DNA of 64,000 nt from positions 930,001-994,000 of the forward strand of contig NZ_JACCFF010000001.1 of NCBI RefSeq assembly GCF_013449725.1. The letters are read 5' to 3'. Source of the DNA: Mycobacteroides sp. LB1 (GTDB lineage Bacteria; Actinomycetota; Actinomycetes; Mycobacteriales; Mycobacteriaceae). Positions 17,362-25,091 of this stretch are shown piece by piece. The translations under genes and the position numbers were made by a program. Positions within the stretch are counted from its first letter, which is position 1, and each line of letters opens with the position of its first letter. A model generated the notes under the pieces. It was not told where the DNA came from and did not search any database. It worked only from the letters and a program-made list of their open reading frames with translations.

Positions 17362-19158
17362 GTGCCCAATCACGCCAGCTCGAAGATCAGCAAGGTACTC
17401 GTCGCCAACCGCGGCGAGATTGCGGTTCGGGTGATCCGCGCGGCCAAAGACGCCGGACTGGGCAGCGTCGCGATCTACGCAGAACCCGATGCCGACGCCC
17501 CCCACGTACACCTGGCCGACGAAGCGTTCGGTATCGGCGGTAACACCGCCGCCGAGTCCTACCTGGACTTCGGAAAGGTCTTGGACGCGGCCGAGAAGTC
17601 CGGTGCTAACGCCATCCACCCCGGTTATGGCTTCTTGTCCGAGAACGCCGACTTCGCCCAGGCCGTCATCGACGCCGGGCTGATCTGGATCGGGCCCAGC
17701 CCCCAGTCCATCCGTGACCTCGGCGACAAGGTCACCGCGCGCCATATCGCCGCCAAGGCCCAGGCCCCGCTGGTGCCGGGCACCCCCGACCCGGTGAAGA
17801 ACGCGGACGAGATCATTGCCTTCGCCAAGGAGCACGGTCTGCCGATCGCCATCAAGGCGGCATTCGGTGGCGGCGGCCGCGGCATGAAGGTCGCGCGGAC
17901 CATGGAAGAGATCCCCGAGCTGTTCGAGTCGGCCACCCGTGAGGCCGTCGCCGCGTTCGGTCGCGGCGAGTGCTTCGTGGAGCGCTACCTGGACAAGCCG
18001 CGCCACGTCGAAGCGCAGGTCATCGCCGACCAGCACGGCAATGTCGTGGTCGCAGGCACCCGCGACTGCTCACTACAGCGCCGCTTCCAGAAGCTGGTCG
18101 AGGAGGCTCCGGCACCTTTCCTCACCGACGCCCAGCGCAAGGAGATCCACGAGTCCGCCAAGCGGATCTGCAAGGAGGCCGGCTACTACGGTGCCGGCAC
18201 CGTCGAGTACCTGGTGGGCCAGGACGGCCTGATCTCGTTCCTCGAGGTCAACACCCGCCTGCAGGTGGAACACCCGGTCACCGAGGAGACCGCCGGCATC
18301 GACCTCGTGCTGGAGCAGTTCAAGATCGCCAACGGCGAGGCGCTGGAGTTCACCGAGGACCCGACACCGCGCGGCCACTCCATCGAGTTCCGCATCAACG
18401 GCGAGGACGCCGGCCGCAACTTCCTGCCGGCCCCCGGCCCCGTCAAGGTCTATGACACCCCGTCGGGCCCCGGTGTCCGGCTGGACTCGGGTGTGCGTGC
18501 GGGATCGGTCATCGGCGGCCAGTTCGACTCGATGCTGGCCAAGCTGATCGTCACCGGTCGCGACCGCAACGAGGCCCTGGCCCGCTCGCGCCGCGCGCTG
18601 GCCGAGTTCAACGTCGAGGGCCTTGCCACCGTCATCCCGTTCCACCGCGCGGTGGTCTCGGATCCGGCCTTCATCGGTGACGATGACGGCTTCACCGTGC
18701 ACACCCGCTGGATCGAGACCGAGTGGGACAACACCGTCGAGCCGTTCACCGCTGAGGGCGTCGCCGAGGACGAGGAAGAGGCGCTGCCTCGCCAGAAGCT
18801 GGTCGTCGAGGTCGGCGGCCGTCGCCTTGAGGTGTCGCTGCCCGGTGATATCTCGCTGGGCGGGGGCGGTGGCGCCGCGAACGGTGTCGTGCGCAAGAAG
18901 CCCAAGCCGCGCAAGCGTGGCGGCCACGGCGGCAACGCCGCGACCGGCGACTCGGTCACCGCACCGATGCAGGGCACCGTCGTCAAGGTCGCCGTCGAGG
19001 AGGGCCAGGAGGTCGAGGCCGGCGAGCTGATCGTGGTGCTGGAGGCCATGAAGATGGAGAACCCCGTCACCGCGCACAAGGCCGGCACGATCACCGGGCT
19101 GAGCGTCGAGGCAGGTGCCGCCATCACCCAGGGCACCGTCATCGCGGAAATCAAGTAG
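17362..19158 (+). CDS. accA3: acyl-CoA carboxylase alpha subunit AccA3 (biotin carboxylase plus biotin carrier)
   Basis: 598 residues, the family length. Biotin carboxylase domain about 10-460: [20 protein letters not shown] at the start, ATP-grasp text [17 protein letters not shown] near 172, [10 protein letters not shown]-type region and [18 protein letters not shown] near 300. A hinge rich in basic residues ([11 protein letters not shown]) precedes the biotinyl domain, whose [13 protein letters not shown] carries the biotin-accepting Lys. It feeds AccD4, AccD5 and AccD6. CAGGAGG lies four bases before the GTG at 17362, which sets the start; an in-frame ATG 54 bases upstream (17308) is an alternative. 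Confidence 0.95.
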   Translation: MPNHASSKISKVLVANRGEIAVRVIRAAKDAGLGSVAIYAEPDADAPHVHLADEAFGIGGNTAAESYLDFGKVLDAAEKSGANAIHPGYGFLSENADFAQAVIDAGLIWIGPSPQSIRDLGDKVTARHIAAKAQAPLVPGTPDPVKNADEIIAFAKEHGLPIAIKAAFGGGGRGMKVARTMEEIPELFESATREAVAAFGRGECFVERYLDKPRHVEAQVIADQHGNVVVAGTRDCSLQRRFQKLVEEAPAPFLTDAQRKEIHESAKRICKEAGYYGAGTVEYLVGQDGLISFLEVNTRLQVEHPVTEETAGIDLVLEQFKIANGEALEFTEDPTPRGHSIEFRINGEDAGRNFLPAPGPVKVYDTPSGPGVRLDSGVRAGSVIGGQFDSMLAKLIVTGRDRNEALARSRRALAEFNVEGLATVIPFHRAVVSDPAFIGDDDGFTVHTRWIETEWDNTVEPFTAEGVAEDEEEALPRQKLVVEVGGRRLEVSLPGDISLGGGGGAANGVVRKKPKPRKRGGHGGNAATGDSVTAPMQGTVVKVAVEEGQEVEAGELIVVLEAMKMENPVTAHKAGTITGLSVEAGAAITQGTVIAEIK

Positions 19159-19169
19159 GACTTTGTCGC

Positions 19170-19225
19170 CGAGCGTGAAGCTATGGCGGGATTCTCACCG
19201 AATTGCCGCCATGGTTTCACGCTCG
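19170..19225. repeat. 56-base near-perfect palindrome after accA3
   Basis: The left arm CGAGCGTGAAGCTATGGCGG (19170-19189) pairs with CCGCCATGGTTTCACGCTCG (19206-19225) except for two internal mismatches and one wobble-type change. A small ATTC/GAAT stem lies inside the 16-base loop. It lies between the accA3 stop and the next start on the same strand. It may act as a transcription terminator or mRNA processing hairpin without a T-run, or be one copy of a dispersed intergenic palindrome. Confidence 0.65.
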
Positions 19226-19241
19226 ACGCATTTCTAGAGCC

Positions 19242-19568
19242 ATGGAACCCATCGAGATCAACGCGGGCGCGTGGTACTTGCGCGCCCTGCGCGCCGACGA
19301 ACGAATGGACGACCGTTCGGCACTGACATCGCTGGGTGTCGACGACGCCGATTACGTCGCCGCACGTGCCGCAGATTGGGACTCCGATCGCCTGTACAGC
19401 TGGGCGGTCTGCGAACCCACCACCGCCGAGATGGTGGCCGAGGTGCGACTCGACCCCGTCACCCGGACCGTCGAATCACGGGCACGTCCCGACTATCCCG
19501 GCTCGCGAGACGCCGAGCAGGAAGCCGTGATGGCGGTGCGCCGCTTCGCCGACGCCATACTCGGCTGA
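19242..19568 (+). CDS. conserved hypothetical protein, possible acetyltransferase-like fragment
   Basis: 108 residues starting MEPIEINAGAWYLRALRADE, a start reminiscent of RimJ/RimL-type GNAT proteins, followed by DRPALTSLG-like and WAVCEPTTAEMVAEVRLDPVT text. It lacks the acetyl-CoA loop (RGxGxG) and is far too short for a full GNAT domain, so acetyltransferase activity is not supported. No signal peptide or membrane segment. It may be cotranscribed with the FMN reductase gene 56 bases downstream, although a TAGGTA box near 19614 suggests that gene also has its own promoter. Confidence 0.6.
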   Translation: MEPIEINAGAWYLRALRADERMDDRSALTSLGVDDADYVAARAADWDSDRLYSWAVCEPTTAEMVAEVRLDPVTRTVESRARPDYPGSRDAEQEAVMAVRRFADAILG

Positions 19569-19624
19569 CCACGACGCGTGACGGAACGAAACCTCTTGAC
19601 CTCGAGTGCACTTTAGGTACAACG

Positions 19625-20215
19625 ATGGGGCACGTGAACACCCCACTGCGCCTCGCCGTGATCTGCGCCAGCACGCGTGAAGGTCGCTTCGGCCCCACCG
19701 TGGCGAATTGGATCGCGTCGAACGCCCGCAGCCACTCGGCATTCGACGTCGGCTACATCGATCTCGCGGAGTACCCTCTGCCCCTTCATCTTTCCAGGAA
19801 TCCAGCCGCTGACGACGCCGCCCAGCTGGCCAAGGTGACGGCGCGATTGCGGATCGCCGACGCATTCCTCGTGGTCACTCCGGAGTACAACCACAGCTTC
19901 CCCGCTCCGCTGAAGAACTTGATCGACTGGCATCACAGTGAGTGGCAGGCCAAGCCGGTCGGATTCACGTCGTATGGCGGGATGTCGGGAGGATTGCGCG
20001 CCATCGAGCAGCTACGCCTGGTGTTCGCCGAACTCCACGCCGTGACCACCCGGGATGTGGTGAGTTTCCACGGCGTATGGAGCCAGTTCGATGATGCCGG
20101 TCAGCTCACCGACAGCCGTGACGCGGAGACCGCGGCCAAGACGATGCTCGACGAGCTGGCGTGGTGGGCCGGCGCGCTACGGACGGCACGCGAGCACTCG
20201 CCCTATGGCTGGTAA
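19625..20215 (+). CDS. NAD(P)H-dependent FMN reductase family flavoprotein
   Basis: Flavodoxin-fold reductase of 196 residues. The FMN phosphate loop is VICASTREGRFGPTVANW at about 12-29, and the isoalloxazine loop TPEYNHSFPAPLKNLIDW at about 86-103 is diagnostic for the family; a third segment FTSYGGMSGGLRAIEQLR follows. Such enzymes reduce FMN or quinones with NAD(P)H. TAGGTA (19614-19619) lies five bases before the ATG, with an alternative GTG three codons later. Its 3' end overlaps lat by 13 bases, tail to tail. Confidence 0.85.
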   Translation: MGHVNTPLRLAVICASTREGRFGPTVANWIASNARSHSAFDVGYIDLAEYPLPLHLSRNPAADDAAQLAKVTARLRIADAFLVVTPEYNHSFPAPLKNLIDWHHSEWQAKPVGFTSYGGMSGGLRAIEQLRLVFAELHAVTTRDVVSFHGVWSQFDDAGQLTDSRDAETAAKTMLDELAWWAGALRTAREHSPYGW

Positions 20216-21573
20216 GACAAAATTCGCGATACCGCCGCGACCGCCGCGTCGATCTCCGCAGCACTGACGATCAGCGGCGGGCGGAACCGCACGCTGTTCT
20301 TGCCGCTGGGCAGCAGGATTACGCGTTCCTCTGACCACAGGCGCTGCACCAGGCGATCGCGCTCCTCGGTAGTCGGCAGGCTGAACGCACACATCAACCC
20401 ACGGCCGCGTACGTCGGCAACCTCGCCGTGTCGCAGCGCGAGGGTCTGCAGGCGGTCGAGCAGGTACTCGCCCATCCGTGTCGCGTTATCGAAAAGCCGC
20501 TCTGCCGCAATCACTTCCAGAATGCGGCGGGAGCGCACCATATCGACCAGATTGCCACCCCAGGTGGAATTGATACGCGAGCTGACGGCGAAGACATTGT
20601 CGGCCACCTCATCGACGCGGCCACCGGCCATGACTCCACAGACCTGCGTCTTCTTGCCGAAGGCCACGATGTCGGGTGTCACACCCAGCTGCTGGAAAGC
20701 CCAGGCCGTTCCGGTGAGTCCGCACCCGGTCTGCACCTCGTCGAAGATGAACAAGGCGTCGTTCTCGTGGCATAACGCACGCATGGCGTGGAAGAACTCG
20801 GGACGGAAGTGGTGATCGCCGCCCTCGCCCTGGATCGGCTCGGCGATGAAACATGCGATATCGTGCGGGTTTTCGGCGAAAGCACGACGCGCCTGCGCCA
20901 GTGCGGCGGCCTCCAGCTCGTCGATATCGGCATCCGGGCGCAGGTACGGAGCGTCGATACGCGGCCAGTCGAACTTGGGGAACCGCGCCACCTTGTTGGG
21001 ATCGGTGTTCGTCAGCGACATCGTGTATCCGCTGCGGCCGTGGAATGCCTCGCGCAGGTGTAACACCTGGGTACCCAATGCTGGATCGATCCCATGGGCC
21101 TCGTTCCAGCGGCTCTTCCAGTCGAACGCAACCTTCAGCGCGTTCTCCACGGCCAGCGCGCCGCCGTCGACGAAGAACAGGTGTGGAAGCGCCGGGTCAC
21201 CGAGCACACGCGCAAAAGTGTCGACGAACCGAGCCATCTCGACGGTGTAGATATCGGAATTGCTCGGCTTGTTGATGGCGGCCCGGGTAAGTTCGGCGCG
21301 GAATTCGCTGTCATTGGCGAGCATCGGGTGATTCATACCCAGCGCCGACGAAGCAAAGAACGTGAACATGTCGAGATATGTGGTCCCGTCACGCGCATCC
21401 ACCAGGTGTGCCCCACGGGAACGCTCGAGGTCGAGAACGAGGTCCATCCCGTCGGCCAGAATGCTGCGACCGAGCACCTCGTGCACCCGATCCGGTGTCA
21501 CCGAATCCGCCCGGAGGGCGGCGCGAGTGCCGTCATCATCGGTCGTGGAACCAGAGAACATCAGTGCGGTCAT
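20203..21573 (-). CDS. lat: L-lysine 6-aminotransferase
   Basis: PLP enzyme that moves the epsilon-amino group of lysine to 2-oxoglutarate, giving 2-aminoadipate semialdehyde (cyclising to piperideine-6-carboxylate). The 456 residues match mycobacterial Lat: MFTFFASSALGMNHP near 68, FFVDGGALAVENALKVAFDWK near 135, HGRSGYTMSLTNTDPNKV, the acidic IFDEVQTGCGLTG near 275, and AFGKKTQVCGVM near 300 holding the PLP lysine. The gene follows an Lrp regulator on the same strand, as Rv3290c follows Rv3291c, and is strongly induced in starvation in M. tuberculosis. Confidence 0.95.
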   Translation of the reverse strand: MTALMFSGSTTDDDGTRAALRADSVTPDRVHEVLGRSILADGMDLVLDLERSRGAHLVDARDGTTYLDMFTFFASSALGMNHPMLANDSEFRAELTRAAINKPSNSDIYTVEMARFVDTFARVLGDPALPHLFFVDGGALAVENALKVAFDWKSRWNEAHGIDPALGTQVLHLREAFHGRSGYTMSLTNTDPNKVARFPKFDWPRIDAPYLRPDADIDELEAAALAQARRAFAENPHDIACFIAEPIQGEGGDHHFRPEFFHAMRALCHENDALFIFDEVQTGCGLTGTAWAFQQLGVTPDIVAFGKKTQVCGVMAGGRVDEVADNVFAVSSRINSTWGGNLVDMVRSRRILEVIAAERLFDNATRMGEYLLDRLQTLALRHGEVADVRGRGLMCAFSLPTTEERDRLVQRLWSEERVILLPSGKNSVRFRPPLIVSAAEIDAAVAAVSRILSYQP

Positions 21574-21579
21574 GCACCC

Positions 21580-21654
21580 ACACTAACGAAGTATTTACGA
21601 GTTTTCTACATCAGAACAAGAATTTTTACGGTACTAGCTGGCGACCGTCGTAAA
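21580..21654 (-). promoter_or_regulatory. lat promoter with repeated TTTACG/CGTAAA motifs
   Basis: On the minus strand TAGTGT (21580-21585) ends six bases before the lat ATG, a leaderless-type -10 box. Just upstream the plus strand carries TTTACG at 21594-21599 and 21625-21630 and the inverse CGTAAA at 21649-21654, the first two 31 bases (about three helical turns) apart, in an unusually AT-rich stretch that includes the end of the lrp gene. These are candidate binding half-sites for the Lrp regulator. Confidence 0.4.
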
Positions 21655-22093
21655 AAGTTTGTAAGATGATGGTGCTTCGCGTACGAACGTTGGCTGTGGT
21701 GCGGATCAGCTGCAGCAGCTCTTCGAGCGCACGCGGCGAGGGCACCCGCACCAAGAGGACATAGCTCTCCTCGCCCGCCACCGAGTAGCACGACTCGATG
21801 GCGGCGATGTGCTCAAGTCGTGCCGGAGCATCATCGGGTTGAGAAGGATCGAGAGGGGTGATGGCCACGAACGCCGATAGAAGCTGGCCCACCGACTCGG
21901 GGTTGACCCGTGCGGCGTATCCGGTCAACACACTGCGAGACTCCAGCCGCCGGACCCGGGTCTGCACCGCCGAGATCGACAGGCCGGCCTTGGCCGCCAG
22001 ATGCGCGAGCGTCGCCCGGCCATCGCGAGCCAACTCGCGCACCAGAATTCGATCGACATCATCGAGCGGACGCTCGGGTACCTCCTGGGTCAC
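21626..22093 (-). CDS. Lrp/AsnC family transcriptional regulator
   Basis: 155-residue feast/famine regulator. An N-terminal helix-turn-helix runs DRILVRELARDGRATLAHLA then AKAGLSISAVQTRVRRLE (about 14-52), followed by the RAM ligand domain (LSAFVAITPLDPS, CYSVAGEESYVLLVRV). Position directly upstream of lat matches Rv3291c (LrpA) of M. tuberculosis, which binds amino acids and controls lat. The divergent gene at 22172 is the next step of lysine breakdown, so one regulator could serve both directions. Confidence 0.9.
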   Translation of the reverse strand: MTQEVPERPLDDVDRILVRELARDGRATLAHLAAKAGLSISAVQTRVRRLESRSVLTGYAARVNPESVGQLLSAFVAITPLDPSQPDDAPARLEHIAAIESCYSVAGEESYVLLVRVPSPRALEELLQLIRTTANVRTRSTIILQTFYDGRQLVP

Positions 22094-22171
22094 CGGGGCA
22101 GAGTACCGCGACCAGGGACATCAGGGAACGGACTTGCGCAGGCCAATCACCTCAACTCTGGGACGAGCTCG

Positions 22172-23479
22172 ATGACCGCGCTGATCCCGTGCTGGGAACT
22201 GCGGGCGCATTTCGCGGTGGCACTGTCGCGGATGTACGGCGCGGAAGTTCCCGCGTACAACACCCTGGTCGATGTGAGCACCGCAGTGAACCAGACTTAC
22301 GCCACAACGCATCCGGACGCCGAACGGCTCGGATCGGTACAGCGCGTCACCGCCGAACGCCACGGCGCGATCCGAGTGGGCGGCCCACGGGAACTCGCCG
22401 CCGTTGCCGATCTATTCGAAGCGTTCGGGATGTATCCCGTCGACTTTTACGACCTGCGCGACGCCGCCTCCCCGGTGCCCGTGGTCTCGACCGCGTTCCG
22501 GCCGATCGACGAAGAAGAGTTGGCACTCAATCCGTTCCGCGTGTTCACCTCGATGCTGGCGACCGCCGATCGCAGGTTCTTCGACGCGGACCTGCGCACG
22601 CGCGTGCAGAACTTCGTCACGCAGCGAGAGCTGTTCGACCCGGCACTACTGGCACACGCGCGACTCATCAGCAGCGCGGGCGGAGCCACCCCGGCGCAGG
22701 CCGCGGACTTCATCAGCGCTGCGGTCAAGGCCTTCGCGCTGTCGACCGCACCCATCGACCGTGCTTGGTACGACGAGCTTTCCGCGGTCTCCCCCGTCGC
22801 GGCCGATATCGCCGGCGTGAGCGGCACGCATATCAATCACCTGACACCGCGCGTGCTCGATATCGACGATCTGTACCACCGGATGACGGCACGCGGTATC
22901 GCCATGATCGACGCGATCCAGGGACCACCTCGGTGGCGTGGACCCGACGTTCTGCTGCGGCAGACCTCATTCCGGGCACTGGCCGAGCCGCGACGATTCC
23001 GCATGCGCGACGGTTCCGTGGTCGGAGACACGCTGCGGGTCCGGTTTGGCGAGGTCGAGGCCAGAGGCATAGCCCTTACCCCCGCGGGCCGCACCCGCTA
23101 CGACGACGCCATGGCCGCCATCGATACCACCGAGACAACTCCCGGACAGGCAGCGTCGATATGGTCCGACCACTTCCCTGACACCGAAACCGGATTGGCC
23201 GAGCAAGGGCTCGCCTACTTCCGCACCAGTACCGGTTCCGGAGGCGAGATCGTGCGCAGCCCCATCGTGTACGAAGACTTCCTGCCCCGGTCTGCCGCAG
23301 GGATCTTCCGGTCCAATCTCGATGGCGACGGATCGTACGGTGAGGGCACTGACTCTTCGACCGCCGACTACTCGATGGAATGGATGTCCGGTGCAATCGG
23401 CAGGGACATTCACGATCCGTATGCGCTATACGCCGCGATCGCTGCACAATCTGAACTCACGATAGGAGCCGACCGATGA
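22172..23479 (+). CDS. 2-oxoadipate dioxygenase/decarboxylase (DUF1338, HglS type)
   Basis: 435-residue DUF1338 protein, the family of Pseudomonas HglS and E. coli YdcJ. HglS is an Fe(II) enzyme of vicinal-oxygen-chelate fold that converts 2-oxoadipate to D-2-hydroxyglutarate. The metal-binding HINHLTPRVLDIDDLYHRM motif is near 222, and ALTPAGRTRYDDAM and IVYEDFLPRSAAGIFRSNL follow in the C-terminal part. The ATG at 22172 gives the family length; a longer frame overlaps the Lrp gene. The next gene, an aldehyde dehydrogenase, overlaps by four bases. Corresponds to Rv3292. Confidence 0.87.
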   Translation: MTALIPCWELRAHFAVALSRMYGAEVPAYNTLVDVSTAVNQTYATTHPDAERLGSVQRVTAERHGAIRVGGPRELAAVADLFEAFGMYPVDFYDLRDAASPVPVVSTAFRPIDEEELALNPFRVFTSMLATADRRFFDADLRTRVQNFVTQRELFDPALLAHARLISSAGGATPAQAADFISAAVKAFALSTAPIDRAWYDELSAVSPVAADIAGVSGTHINHLTPRVLDIDDLYHRMTARGIAMIDAIQGPPRWRGPDVLLRQTSFRALAEPRRFRMRDGSVVGDTLRVRFGEVEARGIALTPAGRTRYDDAMAAIDTTETTPGQAASIWSDHFPDTETGLAEQGLAYFRTSTGSGGEIVRSPIVYEDFLPRSAAGIFRSNLDGDGSYGEGTDSSTADYSMEWMSGAIGRDIHDPYALYAAIAAQSELTIGADR

Positions 23480-25071
23480 CCACCACAGTGCCAACAACCG
23501 AGGCCTCGACACCACCCCAGGTACTGCCCTCGGCCGACGAGCTGCGCGCACGCGCCCGGAACGCGCTGCGCTGGATCGGCGCTGATATAGAACTCAGTAC
23601 GGAGGCGACGGCCGGTGACGGCGTCGCTGTCCGCACCCCCATCACCGGCGACACCCTCTTCACCCTCATGGCAAGCTCGAAGGATGACGTCGAGGAAGCC
23701 ATTGCGGAAGCCGCACAAGCATTTTCACACTGGCGCACGACACCCGCGCCCGTGCGGGGCGCACTGGTGGCCCGCCTCGGTGAGCTATTGACCGAGCACA
23801 AGAAGGATCTCGCCGAACTGGTCACCATCGAGGCCGGAAAGATCGTCTCCGAGGCCCTCGGCGAGGTGCAGGAAATGATCGATATCTGCCAGTTCGCGGT
23901 CGGGTTGTCTCGACAGCTGTACGGCAAGACGATGGCATCGGAACGCCCGGGGCACCGCCTTATGGAGTCCTGGCACCCGCTGGGCGTCGTCGGTGTCATC
24001 TCGGCGTTCAACTTCCCGGTTGCCGTGTGGTCATGGAATACCGCGATCGCGCTGGTCTGCGGTGACACCGTGGTGTGGAAGCCTTCGGAGCTCACACCGC
24101 TGACTGCTGTTGCCTGCCAGGCACTTCTGGACCGTGCGGCCGCCGATGTAGGAGCACCCCCGGAGGTCAGCCGATTGATCCAGGGCGGCCGCGAGATTGG
24201 CGAACAACTCGTCGATGACCCGCGTATCGCGCTGGTGAGCGCCACCGGGTCGGTGCGCATGGGCCAGCAGGTGGGCCCGCGCGTCGCCGCCCGGTTCGGC
24301 CGGTCGCTGCTCGAGCTGGGTGGCAACAACGCGGCGATCGTCACCCCCTCGGCAGATCTGGATCTGGCGGTACGCGGCATCGTATTCTCCGCCGCAGGCA
24401 CCGCGGGCCAGCGCTGTACCACCCTGCGGCGGTTGATCGTTCATCACTCGATCGCCGATACGCTGGTCGAGCGCATCGTGAGCGCCTACGGCCAGCTCAC
24501 GGTCGGGGATCCGTTCGGCCAAGGCACCTTGGTGGGTCCGCTGATCAACGAGAAGTCCTATCGCGATATGCAGGACGCACTGGACGCGGCCCGTGCGCAC
24601 GGCGGAACGGTCACCGGCGGCGAACGCCGGGAAGTCGGTGAGGGCTCCTCGGGTGGCTCCTGCAGTAATTCCTACTACGTCACCCCCGCCGTCGTCCGGA
24701 TGCCAGAACAAGGAGAGGTCGTCCATCGGGAAACCTTCGCGCCGATCCTGTACGTGCTCACCTATGACACCCTCGACGAGGCTATCGCCTTGAACAATGC
24801 GGTCCCCCAGGGCCTTTCCTCGGCGATTTTCACTCTCGACGTGCGCGAGGCGGAGCGCTTTATGGCCGCCGACGGATCGGATTGTGGGATCGCGAACGTC
24901 AACATCGGCACCTCAGGGGCCGAAATCGGCGGGGCATTCGGCGGCGAGAAGGAGACAGGTGGCGGCCGCGAGTCCGGCTCGGACTCGTGGAAGGCGTACA
25001 TGCGCCGTGCCACGAACACCGTCAACTACTCCACGGAACTGCCCTTAGCCCAAGGCGTTCACTTCGGCTAA
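23476..25071 (+). CDS. pcd: L-piperideine-6-carboxylate dehydrogenase (aldehyde dehydrogenase family 7 type)
   Basis: NAD(P)-dependent aldehyde dehydrogenase, 531 residues, oxidising 2-aminoadipate semialdehyde to 2-aminoadipate. Seen: GVISAFNFPVAVWSWNTAIA near 175, the cofactor-binding SATGSVRMGQQV near 255, catalytic Glu in LLELGGNNAAIVTP near 280 and catalytic Cys in GTAGQRCTTLRRL near 315. The FNFPVAVW and GGNNA patterns are ALDH7-like rather than general ALDH. ATGA overlap with the oxoadipate dioxygenase gene and the neighbouring lat support the pathway role (Rv3293, pcd). Confidence 0.92.
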   Translation: MTTTVPTTEASTPPQVLPSADELRARARNALRWIGADIELSTEATAGDGVAVRTPITGDTLFTLMASSKDDVEEAIAEAAQAFSHWRTTPAPVRGALVARLGELLTEHKKDLAELVTIEAGKIVSEALGEVQEMIDICQFAVGLSRQLYGKTMASERPGHRLMESWHPLGVVGVISAFNFPVAVWSWNTAIALVCGDTVVWKPSELTPLTAVACQALLDRAAADVGAPPEVSRLIQGGREIGEQLVDDPRIALVSATGSVRMGQQVGPRVAARFGRSLLELGGNNAAIVTPSADLDLAVRGIVFSAAGTAGQRCTTLRRLIVHHSIADTLVERIVSAYGQLTVGDPFGQGTLVGPLINEKSYRDMQDALDAARAHGGTVTGGERREVGEGSSGGSCSNSYYVTPAVVRMPEQGEVVHRETFAPILYVLTYDTLDEAIALNNAVPQGLSSAIFTLDVREAERFMAADGSDCGIANVNIGTSGAEIGGAFGGEKETGGGRESGSDSWKAYMRRATNTVNYSTELPLAQGVHFG

Positions 25072-25091
25072 TCGGACGGGCTGATCAGCAC

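Noticed and set aside
18073-19077. 334-residue minus-strand ORF opposite accA3
   Set aside because: Antisense shadow; accA3 matches its family along the whole length.
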